A stretch of DNA of 64,000 nucleotides, taken from the NCBI RefSeq assembly GCF_001634625.1, contig NZ_LRSE01000008.1, positions 62,001 to 126,000 of the forward strand, given 5' to 3'. A program made the translations under genes and the position numbers. Source of the DNA: Croceicoccus bisphenolivorans. Its GTDB lineage: Bacteria; Pseudomonadota; Alphaproteobacteria; Sphingomonadales; Sphingomonadaceae. Below, one piece after another: positions 54,689 through 63,510 of this stretch; the stretch's first letter is position 1; every line of letters begins with the position of its first letter. The notes under the pieces were generated by a model. That model was not told the DNA's origin and ran no database searches. It saw only the letters and a list, made by a program, of their open reading frames with translations.

Positions 54689-56935
54689 CTAGCGGTTGTT
54701 CAGTGACTGCTGGATATCGACGACACGCATTCCGCTAGGGCCGGTACGGCGGGCAGGATCGGCTGACGCGCCCTGCTGACGGCCTTGGGGCTGGCGCTGG
54801 AGTGCAGGGTCTTCGCGGCCCGTCGCGCGGTCGAGGAAATCCTCGTCAACGGCAGAGGGCGGGGAGGACGGGACAAGGCCATCAGTGCCGACCGTGCCGC
54901 GATAATCCTCCACCCGCACGCCCGATCCATCGCGCGGAGGATCGCCGGGACGCCAGCCGTCATCGGGCGGCGGCAGGTATTCGCCGTCGGGGCCGCCGCC
55001 ATAAGGCTCGATCCGGTTGCCGTTCTCGTCGACGAAGTAGTAGTCGCCGGGTTCGCCGAACCATGCCTCGTCATCCGGCTCAAGCTGCCATGCGGGCAAT
55101 TTCACTTCCGTGTCGAATTCCTCGACAGGCCGCTTGGCGGTCGCGAACTTCATGTAATCGGCGAACGCGCGGGCGGGCGCGGTGCCGCCTTGCAGGCCCG
55201 GCACGCGCTTGGCATCGTCACGCCCCATCCACACGCCGGTCGTCACGCCGCTGGAAAAGCCGAGGAACCAGCCATCCTTGTTGGAAGACGTGGTGCCGGT
55301 CTTGCCCGCGACAGGGCGACCGATCTGTGCCGCACGGCCGGTGCCGGTGCTGACTGCGGTCTGCAACAGGTCGGTCATCTGCGCCGCAACATAAGGGGCG
55401 ACCAGCAGCTGCTCGCGCTTGGCCCGCCGTTCGTACAGCAGTTCGCCGCTTGCCGTGGTGACGCGAGTGATGCCGTATGGCTCTACCGATGTGCCCTTGG
55501 CCTGCACGGCGGCAAACGCGCGCGTCAGGTCGATCACGCGCACTTCCGAAGCGCCCAGCACCATCGATGGATAGGTAGAGATCGGCGAAGTGATGCCGAA
55601 ACGCTGCGCCATGCTGGCGACAGTGCCGAAGCCGACTTCGTCGCCAAGCTGCGCGGCGACGGTGTTCTTGGAATAGGCAAAGGCCGCGCGCACGTCGATC
55701 TCGCCCGCATAGCCACCGCCGGAATTGCGCGGGCTCCACCCCTCGATCTCCACCGGCTCGTCAACCACCTTGCTGTCGGGTGTGAACCCGGCTTCCAGCG
55801 CGGCGAGATAGACGAACAGCTTCCACGCCGAACCCGGCTGGCGCAGGGCATCGGTCGCGCGGTTGAAATTGCTTTCGACATAGTCCGTGCCGCCCACCAT
55901 GGCGAGGATCGCGCCATCGCGGTCAAGACTGACGAGCGCGCCCTGCGCCCCCTTGGGCACGTTGTTCTGCACAGCAGTCGTCGCCGCGCGCTGCATGCCA
56001 AGGTCGAGCGTGGTCCAGACCTCGATCGGCTCGAACGTTTCGGGCAGGATGAAGTCGAGCTGCGGCAGGACCCAGTCGGTGAAATAACGCACCGAGTTCT
56101 GGCCATATTCCGGCTTCAGCTCGATCGTATCCAGATCGACCTTCGCCGCCTCTCCCGCCGAAATGAAGCCCTGCTGCTGCATCAGTGCCAGCACCGTATG
56201 CGCGCGGCTGACCGCGGCTTCGGCATCGGCCGTCGGGGAATAGCGCGAAGGCGCCTTCACCAGCCCCGCGATGATCGCCGCCTCGCCCGTCGAAAGCTCT
56301 GTCGCGGGGTGGGAGAAGAACAGGCGGCTAGCGGAATCGATGCCGTATGCACCGCCGCCGAAATAGACCTTGTTCAGATAGAGTTCGAGGATCTGCTGCT
56401 TCGTGAACTTGCGCTCCAGCGCCAAGGCCAGGATCGCCTCGCGCACCTTGCGGTCGAAGGTCTTGTTGTTGTTGAGGAAGATATTGCGCGCCAGCTGCTG
56501 CGTGATGGTGGACCCGCCCTGACGAAACGCGCCCGTTTCCACCCGCACCTTCACTGAACGCAGCACGCCGATCGGATCAACGCCGTAATGGTCGTAGAAG
56601 CGCCGGTCTTCCACCGCGACCATCGCGTTGCGCATCGATTCCGGGATCTGGTCGTATTTCAGCCAGCGGCCATAACTCGGCCCGATCGAAACGATCTCGC
56701 GCCCGTCGCGGGCATGGACGACGATCGTCTGGCCATGTTCGCTCGCCTTCAGAGAGGAGTAGCTGGGCAGCGAATTCTTCGTCGTCCACACGGCCATGGC
56801 CAGCCCGCCCACGGCGAGCAGGCCAAGGAATACGAAAAAGAGAATGATCCGCCTGAGCCAGCGAAAACGCCCCGGCTGCCTTTCGGCCCGCCGCGCGCTT
56901 CGCCCACTACCGTTCGACCGTCTGTTCCGGGTCAT
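54689..56935 (-). CDS. class A penicillin-binding protein (PBP1A-like)
   Basis: Bifunctional peptidoglycan glycosyltransferase/transpeptidase of 748 residues. An Arg-rich cytosolic tail and one helix (IILFFVFLGLLAVGGLAMAV) precede the GT51 domain (VAVEDRRFYDHYGVD, GGSTITQQLARN, RKVREAILALALE). The transpeptidase has SxxK in RQPGSAWKLF, SxN in YSKNT and KTG in AGKTGTTSS. A Gly/Pro/Asp-rich tail of about 150 residues, probably disordered, ends the protein. Which PBP1 paralogue it is cannot be decided without alignment. Confidence 0.92.
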   Translation of the reverse strand: MTRNRRSNGSGRSARRAERQPGRFRWLRRIILFFVFLGLLAVGGLAMAVWTTKNSLPSYSSLKASEHGQTIVVHARDGREIVSIGPSYGRWLKYDQIPESMRNAMVAVEDRRFYDHYGVDPIGVLRSVKVRVETGAFRQGGSTITQQLARNIFLNNNKTFDRKVREAILALALERKFTKQQILELYLNKVYFGGGAYGIDSASRLFFSHPATELSTGEAAIIAGLVKAPSRYSPTADAEAAVSRAHTVLALMQQQGFISAGEAAKVDLDTIELKPEYGQNSVRYFTDWVLPQLDFILPETFEPIEVWTTLDLGMQRAATTAVQNNVPKGAQGALVSLDRDGAILAMVGGTDYVESNFNRATDALRQPGSAWKLFVYLAALEAGFTPDSKVVDEPVEIEGWSPRNSGGGYAGEIDVRAAFAYSKNTVAAQLGDEVGFGTVASMAQRFGITSPISTYPSMVLGASEVRVIDLTRAFAAVQAKGTSVEPYGITRVTTASGELLYERRAKREQLLVAPYVAAQMTDLLQTAVSTGTGRAAQIGRPVAGKTGTTSSNKDGWFLGFSSGVTTGVWMGRDDAKRVPGLQGGTAPARAFADYMKFATAKRPVEEFDTEVKLPAWQLEPDDEAWFGEPGDYYFVDENGNRIEPYGGGPDGEYLPPPDDGWRPGDPPRDGSGVRVEDYRGTVGTDGLVPSSPPSAVDEDFLDRATGREDPALQRQPQGRQQGASADPARRTGPSGMRVVDIQQSLNNR

Positions 56936-57044
56936 CGCTGCCTGTCGTTCAGCCCCGGGAGGACGGGGATCGGGTTAAACATGGCCAAAACATGGCCAAG
57001 CCAGCCGTAACGCTTGCTGAACGATGGCGATGCGGTCAATCCGC

Positions 57045-57452
57045 CTACCCGTCCTTTTCCGCTTCGAAATCCAGCGAAGCGCTGTTGATGCAGTAACGCA
57101 TCCCGCCCGCGGCAGGCGGCCCGTCGGGAAAAACGTGCCCCAGATGGCCGTCGCAATTGGCGCAGCGCACTTCGGTGCGGATCATGCCGTGGGACATGTC
57201 GCGATACTCGGTAACGCTGTCGCCCTCGCTCGGCGCGGTGAACGCCGGCCAGCCGCAGCCCGAATTATATTTCGCATCGCTGTCGAACAGCTTCTGCCCG
57301 CATCCGGCGCAGTAGTATTCGCCCTCGTCGTAAAACTTGTCGTACTTGCCGGTGAAGGCCCGTTCGGTCCCGGCCTCCCGCAGGATATGGTACTGTTCCG
57401 GCGAAAGCTTTTCGCGCCATTCGGCATCGGTCAGCGTAGGCTTGTCAGACAT
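57045..57452 (-). CDS. msrB: peptide-methionine (R)-S-oxide reductase
   Basis: Reduces methionine R-sulfoxide in proteins. The protein has 135 residues. Zinc is held by Cys48, 51, 97 and 100; catalytic Cys121 is in RYCINSASLDF, and GCGWPAF carries a further cysteine. The ATG at 57452 is 2 bases after the nfeD stop; a TTG two codons upstream overlaps it. It is the last gene of the SPFH-NfeD-MsrB run. Confidence 0.95.
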   Translation of the reverse strand: MSDKPTLTDAEWREKLSPEQYHILREAGTERAFTGKYDKFYDEGEYYCAGCGQKLFDSDAKYNSGCGWPAFTAPSEGDSVTEYRDMSHGMIRTEVRCANCDGHLGHVFPDGPPAAGGMRYCINSASLDFEAEKDG

Positions 57453-57454
57453 GG

Positions 57455-57943
57455 TCAATCCTGTGTCAGCGTGTTCTGGTTGCCCGCGATATGGTTAGCG
57501 GGCGCCGGTCCGACAAGCAGGATGGACCCTTCGTGGCCGATGACGACAAGCCGCGTGCCGACCGGCGCATCCGCACCGCGTGCCAGCCATTCGCTGTCGC
57601 CCAGCCGGACGCGGCCTTCGCCACCCTCGAAAGCCTGCGTGACCACAACGCCCGTTCCCACCAGCCGCGCACCGCGATCGTTGAGAAGGGGGTCCGTCGT
57701 TTCGGAGCCGGCATAATCCAGCCATTCGCGCGCGGCGTAGACCGATGCGGCGGCAAAGGCGATGAACGTCACGAGCTGTATCGAGACCGAGATATCGGCA
57801 ACCGCGGCGACAAGCCCCGTGACGAAAGCCGCCACTGCCAGCCAGATCAGGAAGTAGCCGGGCACGATCATCTCGATCCCGGCCATAACCACCCCGGCAA
57901 TCAGCCAGAGCCACGATGAGTCGAGATCGGAAAGCCAGTCCAT
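57455..57943 (-). CDS. NfeD-family membrane protein
   Basis: Protein of 162 residues with helices at SSWLWLIAGVVMAGIEMIVPG, YFLIWLAVAAFVTGLVAAV and SIQLVTFIAFAAASVYAA, and a C-terminal OB-fold domain (GARLVGTGVVVTQAFEGGEG). This is the short NfeD form, which is coupled with stomatin-type SPFH proteins; the pair is thought to organise membrane domains. It lies 16 bases after the SPFH gene. Confidence 0.88.
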   Translation of the reverse strand: MDWLSDLDSSWLWLIAGVVMAGIEMIVPGYFLIWLAVAAFVTGLVAAVADISVSIQLVTFIAFAAASVYAAREWLDYAGSETTDPLLNDRGARLVGTGVVVTQAFEGGEGRVRLGDSEWLARGADAPVGTRLVVIGHEGSILLVGPAPANHIAGNQNTLTQD

Positions 57944-57959
57944 CGCGCGCCGCCCGCCC

Positions 57960-58949
57960 TCAATCGCCGTAAGTGCGCGGCACGCTGGGCGTGGCAGATC
58001 GTTTCGCCGTCACGTTCGCGCCGCCCGGCTGCGCCGCGCCCGCCGGCGGGGTCACCGCATCGCGCACCAGTTCGCCGATCCCGCCAAGCGAGCCGATAAG
58101 CTGCGTCGCTTCAACCGGGAAAAGGATGGTCTTGGCATTGGGCGAAGTCGCGAAACCTTCCACCGCCTCGACATATTTTTGCGCGACGAAATAGTTGAGC
58201 GCCTGCGTACCCGAAGAGGCGATGGCTTCGGAAACGACGCGGGTCGCCTCTGCTTCTGCCTGCGCTTCGCGTTCGCGCGCCTCGGCATCGCGGAAGGCCG
58301 ATTCCTTCCGGCCCTCGGCCTCAAGGATGCGGGCCTGCTTCTGCCCTTCGGCACGCAGGATTTCGGATGCACGGCTGCCTTCGGCCTCAAGGATCTGGGC
58401 GCGCTTCTCGCGCTCCGCCTTCATCTGGCGGGCCATGGCGTCGGAAATGTCGCGCGGCGGGCGGATGTCCATGATTTCCACACGCGTGACTTTTACGCCC
58501 CACGGCGAAGTCGCATGGTCCACCACGGAAAGCAGGCGCGCGTTGATGTCGTCGCGCTTGGACAATGTCTCGTCGAGATCCATCGACCCCATCACCGTGC
58601 GCAGGTTCGTGGTCGTAAGCGCCTGGATCGCACCGCGCAGGCCCGACACCTCGTAAGCCGCCTTGCCCGCGTCCAGCACCTGGAAAAACACGACCGCGTC
58701 GACCCCGACCATCGCGTTGTCCTTGGTAATGATCTCCTGCCCCGGAATGTCGAGCAGCTGTTCCATCATGTTGATCTTGTGCCCCACCCGGTCGATCAGC
58801 GGTACGATGATGTGCAGCCCCGGATTGGCCGGCTTCACGAAACGGCCCATGCGTTCGATCGTGTAGACGTAGCCCTGCCGCACGACACGCACGCTGGAAA
58901 ACAGGAAAATGCCCAGCAGGACAATCAAGGCATACAGAAAGATATCCAT
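57960..58949 (-). CDS. SPFH/band-7 (stomatin/QmcA-type) membrane protein
   Basis: Protein of 329 residues. An N-terminal helix (MDIFLYALIVLLGIFLFSS) is followed by the band-7 domain (VVRQGYVYTIERMGRFVK, PGLHIIVPLIDRVGHKINM, VTRVEIMDIRPPRDISDAM) and a long alanine/glutamate/arginine helix region that forms oligomers. Matches the QmcA/stomatin group. The ATG at 58949 is preferred to a GTG one codon earlier. Forms an operon with nfeD and msrB. Confidence 0.9.
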   Translation of the reverse strand: MDIFLYALIVLLGIFLFSSVRVVRQGYVYTIERMGRFVKPANPGLHIIVPLIDRVGHKINMMEQLLDIPGQEIITKDNAMVGVDAVVFFQVLDAGKAAYEVSGLRGAIQALTTTNLRTVMGSMDLDETLSKRDDINARLLSVVDHATSPWGVKVTRVEIMDIRPPRDISDAMARQMKAEREKRAQILEAEGSRASEILRAEGQKQARILEAEGRKESAFRDAEAREREAQAEAEATRVVSEAIASSGTQALNYFVAQKYVEAVEGFATSPNAKTILFPVEATQLIGSLGGIGELVRDAVTPPAGAAQPGGANVTAKRSATPSVPRTYGD

Positions 58950-59021
58950 CACGACCCCCGATTACGCATTCAAACCGGGCACCCCCTGCGCCCGCTGCGG
59001 CCGTCTTTTGCCGCGACGCGG

Positions 59022-59708
59022 TTAATAATGCGTCTTTTCTTCCGGTTTGGCCAGTTCGAAGCAGGTGCCGATGTCATAACGCTGCACCCCGCCGAGCAGC
59101 GCGGCGACCTTGGCGACGCTGTCGGCCTCCATCGCCAGCACGGCATCGGCGTCGGCCTGCGTGCGGCCCTGTTCGGTTGCCTCGCGACGGGTGCGGGCCT
59201 CAAGCACTGTCGCCAAAGTCAGCAGGTCCTTGGCACGGTCGGTCAGTCCCTCCGCCCCGTGCACCTCTTCGTAGGACAGGCGCAGGATCGCGGCGCACTG
59301 CGGCAGGTTCGGCTGCTGTAGCGGCGGTACTTCGGCGTCGAGCAGCGCAAGACACGGCCCCATCACTGCGGCCAGAACGCCGTCGGCATCGCCGTCGGCC
59401 ACAGCTTGCGTCTGCAACGTGGTGGCCGCATCCCGCATCGCCGTGGCGACATCCGCCTCGCTCCACCCAGCATCGATCAGGCTGCTGCCGGTCTGCACCA
59501 TGTATTCCCGCCCGCGCCAGCCCAGTGGCGGATAGTCAACCGCCCTGCCGCGCTGCTGTTCGCCGGCGACGATGGCAAAGGCGGCAGAGCACCTGACGGC
59601 AGCGCGATCGGCGGCGGAAATCGCCCGATCTGCAGATGCAGGCGGCGTTTGCGCTGCCCCGGCAAGCAACGCGGCAGCAATGATGGTGTGCGGTAAGAGA
59701 CTGAACAT
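59022..59708 (-). CDS. secreted hypothetical protein
   Basis: Protein of 228 residues from MFSLLPHTIIAAALLAGAAQ, a signal peptide with cleavage expected near AQTPPASA. The mature part is helical (ADVATAMRDAATTLQTQAV, AKDLLTLATVLEARTRREAT) with three or four cysteines. No family recognised. Longer in-frame readings are not supported because they lie antisense to the kinase gene. Confidence 0.65.
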   Translation of the reverse strand: MFSLLPHTIIAAALLAGAAQTPPASADRAISAADRAAVRCSAAFAIVAGEQQRGRAVDYPPLGWRGREYMVQTGSSLIDAGWSEADVATAMRDAATTLQTQAVADGDADGVLAAVMGPCLALLDAEVPPLQQPNLPQCAAILRLSYEEVHGAEGLTDRAKDLLTLATVLEARTRREATEQGRTQADADAVLAMEADSVAKVAALLGGVQRYDIGTCFELAKPEEKTHY

Positions 59709-59810
59709 TGAAAGCTTTCTGCATCGTGAACACATGCAGGTCAAACCCGCCCACCTACTGACACATGTGTTATATCCCGATCGTAAATATGAGGCTATCA
59801 AGACCGCATC

Positions 59811-61313
59811 ATGGCTTATGGAAACAGGGACAATCGCGGCGGCGTCGGGGATCCGGTCTTGCTGCACGACAAACGGCTCGAAGCGCTCGCCGAATACGAA
59901 GTCCTGGACAGCGAGGCGGAGCGCAGCTTCGACGATATCGCCTTCATCGCCAAAAGCGTGTGCCAGACACCGGTCGCCCTCGTCAGCCTGGTCGAGGAAG
60001 ACCGGCAGTGGTTCAAGGCGCGCATCGGGTTCGAGGCATGCGAAACCCCGATCGAGCAGTCGGTCTGCCGCCACGGCCTTGTCAGCCGCGATTTACTGGT
60101 CATCCCCGACCTGACAGCCGATCCGCGCACCCGCGACAATCCGCTCGTGCTGACCGATCCCAATATCCGCTTCTATGCCGGCGCACCGTTGGTCACGCCG
60201 ATAGGAACGGCGATCGGCATGCTTTGCGTGATCGATGTTGCGCCCCGCCCCGAAGGCCTGACACCGGAGCAGCAGAGAGCGCTTTCCGGGCTCGCCAACC
60301 AGGTCATTACGCAACTGGAACTGCGCAAAGCCTTGCGCGAAAAAGAAGCGCGCCTACGCGAAGAGCAGGAGGAAGCCACGATCCTGCGCCGCGCGATGGA
60401 CCGGCTGCAGATGGCGGAAGAGGCAGGTGAAATCGGTGCCTACGAAGCGGATTTCGCAAGCCGGACGATAACGGTCAGCCGCGAATTCTGCCGCATTTAC
60501 GGAATCGAGCCGCGTCAGGCCATCGCCATCGAGGAACTGAATTCCCGCGTACCCGGGACCGCCGAAATCGACGCGGTGATAACAGGAGCCACGGATTTCG
60601 GACGCGGCGAATTCAAAATCGAACGCGCCAACGACGGATGCGAACGCTGGATCGATATACGCGCACGGTACCTCCGCGACGATGCCGGCAATCGTACCGG
60701 CGTGACGGGCGTCGTCAGCGACGTGACCGACCAGCGCGCCATCAACGAGGAAATCTCGCACCGGCTGAAGAACACGATGGCGCTGGTGCAGGCGATCGCG
60801 GGACACACGCTGCGCCACATCGCCGATCCGGAACCGGTGCAGGAATTCAACCGGCGGGTTTCCGCGCTTGCCACCGCGCACGACATTCTGCTTTCCCGCA
60901 CCAGCGCGGTCGCCTTTTTCCACGAAGTGGCCGATGGCGTGCTGGCGCGGCTGTCGGTGGACGACAGGGTCGAAATTGCCGGACGCAACGTGGAATTGTC
61001 GTCGCGTGCCGTGCTGGTCCTTTCCATGCTGCTGCACGAACTTGGCACCAATGCCATGAAGTACGGCTCGCTCTCAGCCGATGGCGGCAAGGTCACACTC
61101 GACACGACGATCGAAACGCGCGAGGATGGCGAGTGGCTGATGATCGAGTGGCGCGAAACCGGCGGGCCAGCGGCGCAACCGCCTGAAAAACTCGGCCTTG
61201 GCACCCGCCTCATCCAGCGCGGACTTGCGCCCGATGGCCAGACCGACCTCAGCTACGATGCCGCAGGGTTCTGTGCGGTGATTGCCTCGCCGGTCTCGCA
61301 AATCCGCGCCTGA
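59811..61313 (+). CDS. GAF-PAS sensor histidine kinase of the HWE family
   Basis: Cytosolic sensor kinase of 500 residues without membrane segments. A GAF domain (about 20-170, with CQTPVALVSLVEEDRQWFK and EQSVCRHG) and a PAS domain (about 200-310, ending YLRDDAGNRTGVTGVVSDVT) precede the kinase core. His317 in EEISHRLKNTMALVQAIAG is the phosphorylation site; Asn414 in LHELGTNAMKYGS and the WRE (447-449) mark the HWE subfamily. No response regulator is adjacent. The PAS lacks an obvious flavin-binding cysteine motif, so it is probably not a LOV photoreceptor. Confidence 0.9.
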   Translation: MAYGNRDNRGGVGDPVLLHDKRLEALAEYEVLDSEAERSFDDIAFIAKSVCQTPVALVSLVEEDRQWFKARIGFEACETPIEQSVCRHGLVSRDLLVIPDLTADPRTRDNPLVLTDPNIRFYAGAPLVTPIGTAIGMLCVIDVAPRPEGLTPEQQRALSGLANQVITQLELRKALREKEARLREEQEEATILRRAMDRLQMAEEAGEIGAYEADFASRTITVSREFCRIYGIEPRQAIAIEELNSRVPGTAEIDAVITGATDFGRGEFKIERANDGCERWIDIRARYLRDDAGNRTGVTGVVSDVTDQRAINEEISHRLKNTMALVQAIAGHTLRHIADPEPVQEFNRRVSALATAHDILLSRTSAVAFFHEVADGVLARLSVDDRVEIAGRNVELSSRAVLVLSMLLHELGTNAMKYGSLSADGGKVTLDTTIETREDGEWLMIEWRETGGPAAQPPEKLGLGTRLIQRGLAPDGQTDLSYDAAGFCAVIASPVSQIRA

Positions 61314-61330
61314 TCGCAACCGGTGCCCGG

Positions 61331-61708
61331 TCAGGCGCGGGGCGCTTGCCGGCGGTAACTGAGCGCTTCGGCAATGTGGATACGGCCCACGTTGTTCGCA
61401 CCGGCCAGATCCGCAATCGTGCGCGCAACACGCAATATCCGCACATAGCCGCGCGCGGACAAGCGCATCGCATCTGCCGCCTGCATCAGCAGCTTGCGCC
61501 CCTCTTCATCCGGCTGCGCGTGGGTATCCAGCAGATCGCCGTCGAGATCGGCATTCGTTCGCGCCTGCGTCCCTTCCAGCCGCCGGGTCTGCAAGTCGCG
61601 GGCACGGGCGACACGAACGGCGACGGCTTCGCTCCCCTCGGCAGGGGGCGGTAGGGCAAGATCGCGTGCCGATACCGGATCGACTTCCACATGCAGGTCG
61701 ATGCGGTC
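61331..61708 (-). pseudogene. comM: comM (YifB-type Mg-chelatase-like ATPase), C-terminal remnant
   Basis: Only the last 125 codons remain of a gene normally about 500 codons long. They encode DRIDLHVEVDPVSARDLALP, the linker, and the C-terminal domain YVRILRVARTIADLAGANN with AEALSYRRQA. Everything upstream (N-terminal domain, Walker motifs and AAA+ core) is missing, and the frame continues into unrelated sequence. ComM is a hexameric helicase that aids branch migration during natural transformation; this copy cannot function. The break falls at the conserved DRIDLH, next to an ACCGC. Confidence 0.85.
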
Positions 61709-61724
61709 GGGTATTGGAGGGAAA

Positions 61725-61919
61725 TCAAGCGATGATCTGCAGTTTCGCACTGATGGCGGGCGGTTCGTTTTGAGTGGCGTGAAGTGACTCGACGGGGCGT
61801 GGTAGCGGAGGTGCGAGTTCATCAAGCTCCCTGACGCGGCGATTGCCGTTCAGGATCGCTGCTATCGGGTGATCGTAGCCGAGGAGGGCTTCGCTCGATC
61901 CCCCCGACAGGTGCTCCCG
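61725..61919 (-). pseudogene. unrecognised truncated frame at the island edge
   Basis: A frame of 64 codons without a plausible start encodes SSEALLGYDHPIAAILN and LDELAPPLPRP, ending KLQIIA. It may be the C-terminal remnant of a transposase or other gene, but no family could be recognised. It ends 16 bases from the comM break. Confidence 0.3.
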
Positions 61920-61935
61920 TTATCAGGCTGTTCAC

Positions 61936-61952
61936 CTTAAACGAAGTTTAAG
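61936..61952. repeat. palindrome CTTAAAC-GAA-GTTTAAG
   Basis: A perfect 7-bp inverted repeat with a 3-base spacer, in an AT-rich stretch about 130 bases before the small gene at 62080. It could be an operator. Confidence 0.4.
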
Positions 61953-62079
61953 CGATGAAAAATATGATGAAAATGTAAGGCAGGTCTTTTTTCTTGCTTC
62001 AAAGGCGGCCATGCTCTGAATCGCTGGTTCTCACACCGACAGAGTATGCGTATCACCGACACAGGGGGCAAGACGCGCG

Positions 62080-62382
62080 ATGAGTTTCTTAAAGGCATTA
62101 TTCTCAAGGAAGTTCCAAGACGAGTCTTACATCGAACACTGGATCGAAAAACTTGCTCACCGTGAGGACCCATGCGAATATCTGCGTGAGGTTAGCTTCG
62201 ACTCCGTCGCCCAGTTTATGACCGATAGGCGCGCTCGTGTTCTGTCCACCGGTGAACCGTATCCGGATGAAAGCAACTTATACCGACTATCACTCCGTGG
62301 TCGATATTACGATGTGATGGCAACCCGTTCATTCGACCGGGCTGGCGTTTTGCTCACCTCGGAGTTTAGTGAGACCCTATAG
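62080..62382 (+). CDS. hypothetical protein (island)
   Basis: A 100-residue frame: a charged helical N-half (SRKFQDESYIEHWIEKLAH) and a beta-like C-half (YRLSLRGRYYDVMATRSFD). No signal, membrane segment or family is recognised. Its GC content is lower than that of the chromosome genes. GGGGG lies upstream of the ATG, but spacing is long. Likely but not certain to be a gene. Confidence 0.5.
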   Translation: MSFLKALFSRKFQDESYIEHWIEKLAHREDPCEYLREVSFDSVAQFMTDRRARVLSTGEPYPDESNLYRLSLRGRYYDVMATRSFDRAGVLLTSEFSETL

Positions 62383-62433
62383 GCTTTGCTCAATGGCGGT
62401 TGAGCGCGATGAATGATGGTGCAGCCTTCGAGC

Positions 62434-62661
62434 TTACGGCACACCGTCGGAAGCCGGAATCCAGTCGCCAGTCTGGTTGTCGAAATCAAGGGTCATCACA
62501 GGCCCGCCGCCGACGGGAAAAACTTCCACAAAGATTCGGCCCGTTTTATCAGAGGATGCGTCTGCTCGGGCCTTTGCATCCGCGAGGCTTGAGCATCGAA
62601 TGACCTCTCGATTTCCGAGCGTTAATAAAACCAATTCCGACACGATGAGAGCCTCAATCAC
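62434..62661 (-). CDS. small hypothetical protein (island)
   Basis: A 75-residue frame from a GTG: IEALIVSELVLLTLGNREVI at the start, an Ala/Asp-rich middle, and VFPVGGGPVMTLDFDNQTG near the end. No family recognised. It lies just downstream of the resolvase on the same strand and could be co-transcribed. Confidence 0.4.
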   Translation of the reverse strand: MIEALIVSELVLLTLGNREVIRCSSLADAKARADASSDKTGRIFVEVFPVGGGPVMTLDFDNQTGDWIPASDGVP

Positions 62662-62717
62662 TCAACACTAATAAATCCAAATCGGCTATGCGGCGCAAGC
62701 AGGCAGCAGAGTGTCAA

Positions 62718-63263
62718 TTATTGTGATGCCAGCGCTCGATAGACACTTGTCCTGCCAATGCCCAACAGCCCGGCGATCTCCGTGGGCCTCAAACCTTGCC
62801 CATGCAGTCGCCTGACCGTAGAGTAGTCGATGCTGGGCGAGCGCCCTTTATACCGCCCTTCTTGCTTGGCGCGGGCGATGCCTTCCGCCTGCCGTTCAGC
62901 CCGCAAATCGGTTTCAAAGGCGGCAACCGCACCGAGGATCGATAGCGTGAGCTTTCCGGTCGGCGTCGTGGTATCGACGCCACTCTGGGCAAGGCATCGA
63001 AAGCCGACGCCCTTCGCTTCCAAAGTAGCGAGCAGGTTGTGGAGGTCTTGTGTCGAACGCGCGAAGCGGTCGAGGCGCGATACAACGACGATGTCACCAG
63101 CGCGCGCGGCCTTGATGGCGTCGCGAAGAGCTTCGCGATCCGTCGCCTGCCGACCGGACTTCTTCTCGCTGTAGATTTGATCGCAACCAGCCGCACGGAG
63201 CGCTCCCTCCTGAACAGTGAGGTCCTGCCCCGTACTGCTAACCCTCGCATAGCCGATCAACAT
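62718..63263 (-). CDS. serine recombinase (resolvase/invertase family)
   Basis: Site-specific recombinase of 181 residues, similar in size to Tn3-type TnpR. The catalytic serine (Ser9) is in YARVSSTGQDL; the catalytic arginines lie in VVSRLDRFARSTQDL; the long helix leads to a C-terminal helix-turn-helix (LRPTEIAGLLGIGRTSVYRAL). It resolves cointegrates or inverts segments at short sites; res-like repeats lie just upstream. The ATG one codon inside the open frame is used. Marks the region as mobile. Confidence 0.92.
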   Translation of the reverse strand: MLIGYARVSSTGQDLTVQEGALRAAGCDQIYSEKKSGRQATDREALRDAIKAARAGDIVVVSRLDRFARSTQDLHNLLATLEAKGVGFRCLAQSGVDTTTPTGKLTLSILGAVAAFETDLRAERQAEGIARAKQEGRYKGRSPSIDYSTVRRLHGQGLRPTEIAGLLGIGRTSVYRALASQ

Positions 63264-63340
63264 CAATCTGTTCCGTATAAGCTTAAGACTCTACTGGGAT
63301 GTTCCGAAAGGATCGCTATGTCAAGCCATTCGGAACAAAT
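63264..63340. promoter_or_regulatory. res-like recombination/operator array upstream of the resolvase
   Basis: The 9-bp inverted repeat TGTTCCGAA (63300-63308) and TTCGGAACA (63329-63337) has a 20-base spacer. A third, related TGTTCCGTA lies at 63269-63277, next to the resolvase start. Such arrays bind resolvase dimers in Tn3-type res sites. A separate TATACCC/GGGTATA repeat lies at 63369-63403. Confidence 0.55.
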
Positions 63341-63510
63341 TAGAATGCAGAAGCTCCTTCCATTTAGGTATACCCTTTCAAGTCATCCTCTTATTTGGGT
63401 ATAAGAAGCCATTGCCCTGTGATGAGGGCTTCGGCGGCTGGTGGTGAACCGAGAGCATCCCTTCCCGCGTTGGCGCAACAACGGATCGGAATGCGCGGTG
63501 CGCCGCTCGA

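Noticed and set aside
54785-56557. 590-codon open frame antisense to the PBP1 gene
   Set aside because: Shadow of a gene whose catalytic motifs are complete.
61709-61825. Continuation of the comM frame to 61825 as a chimeric protein
   Set aside because: These codons show no ComM similarity and lack a ribosome-binding site; they are read-through into inserted DNA.
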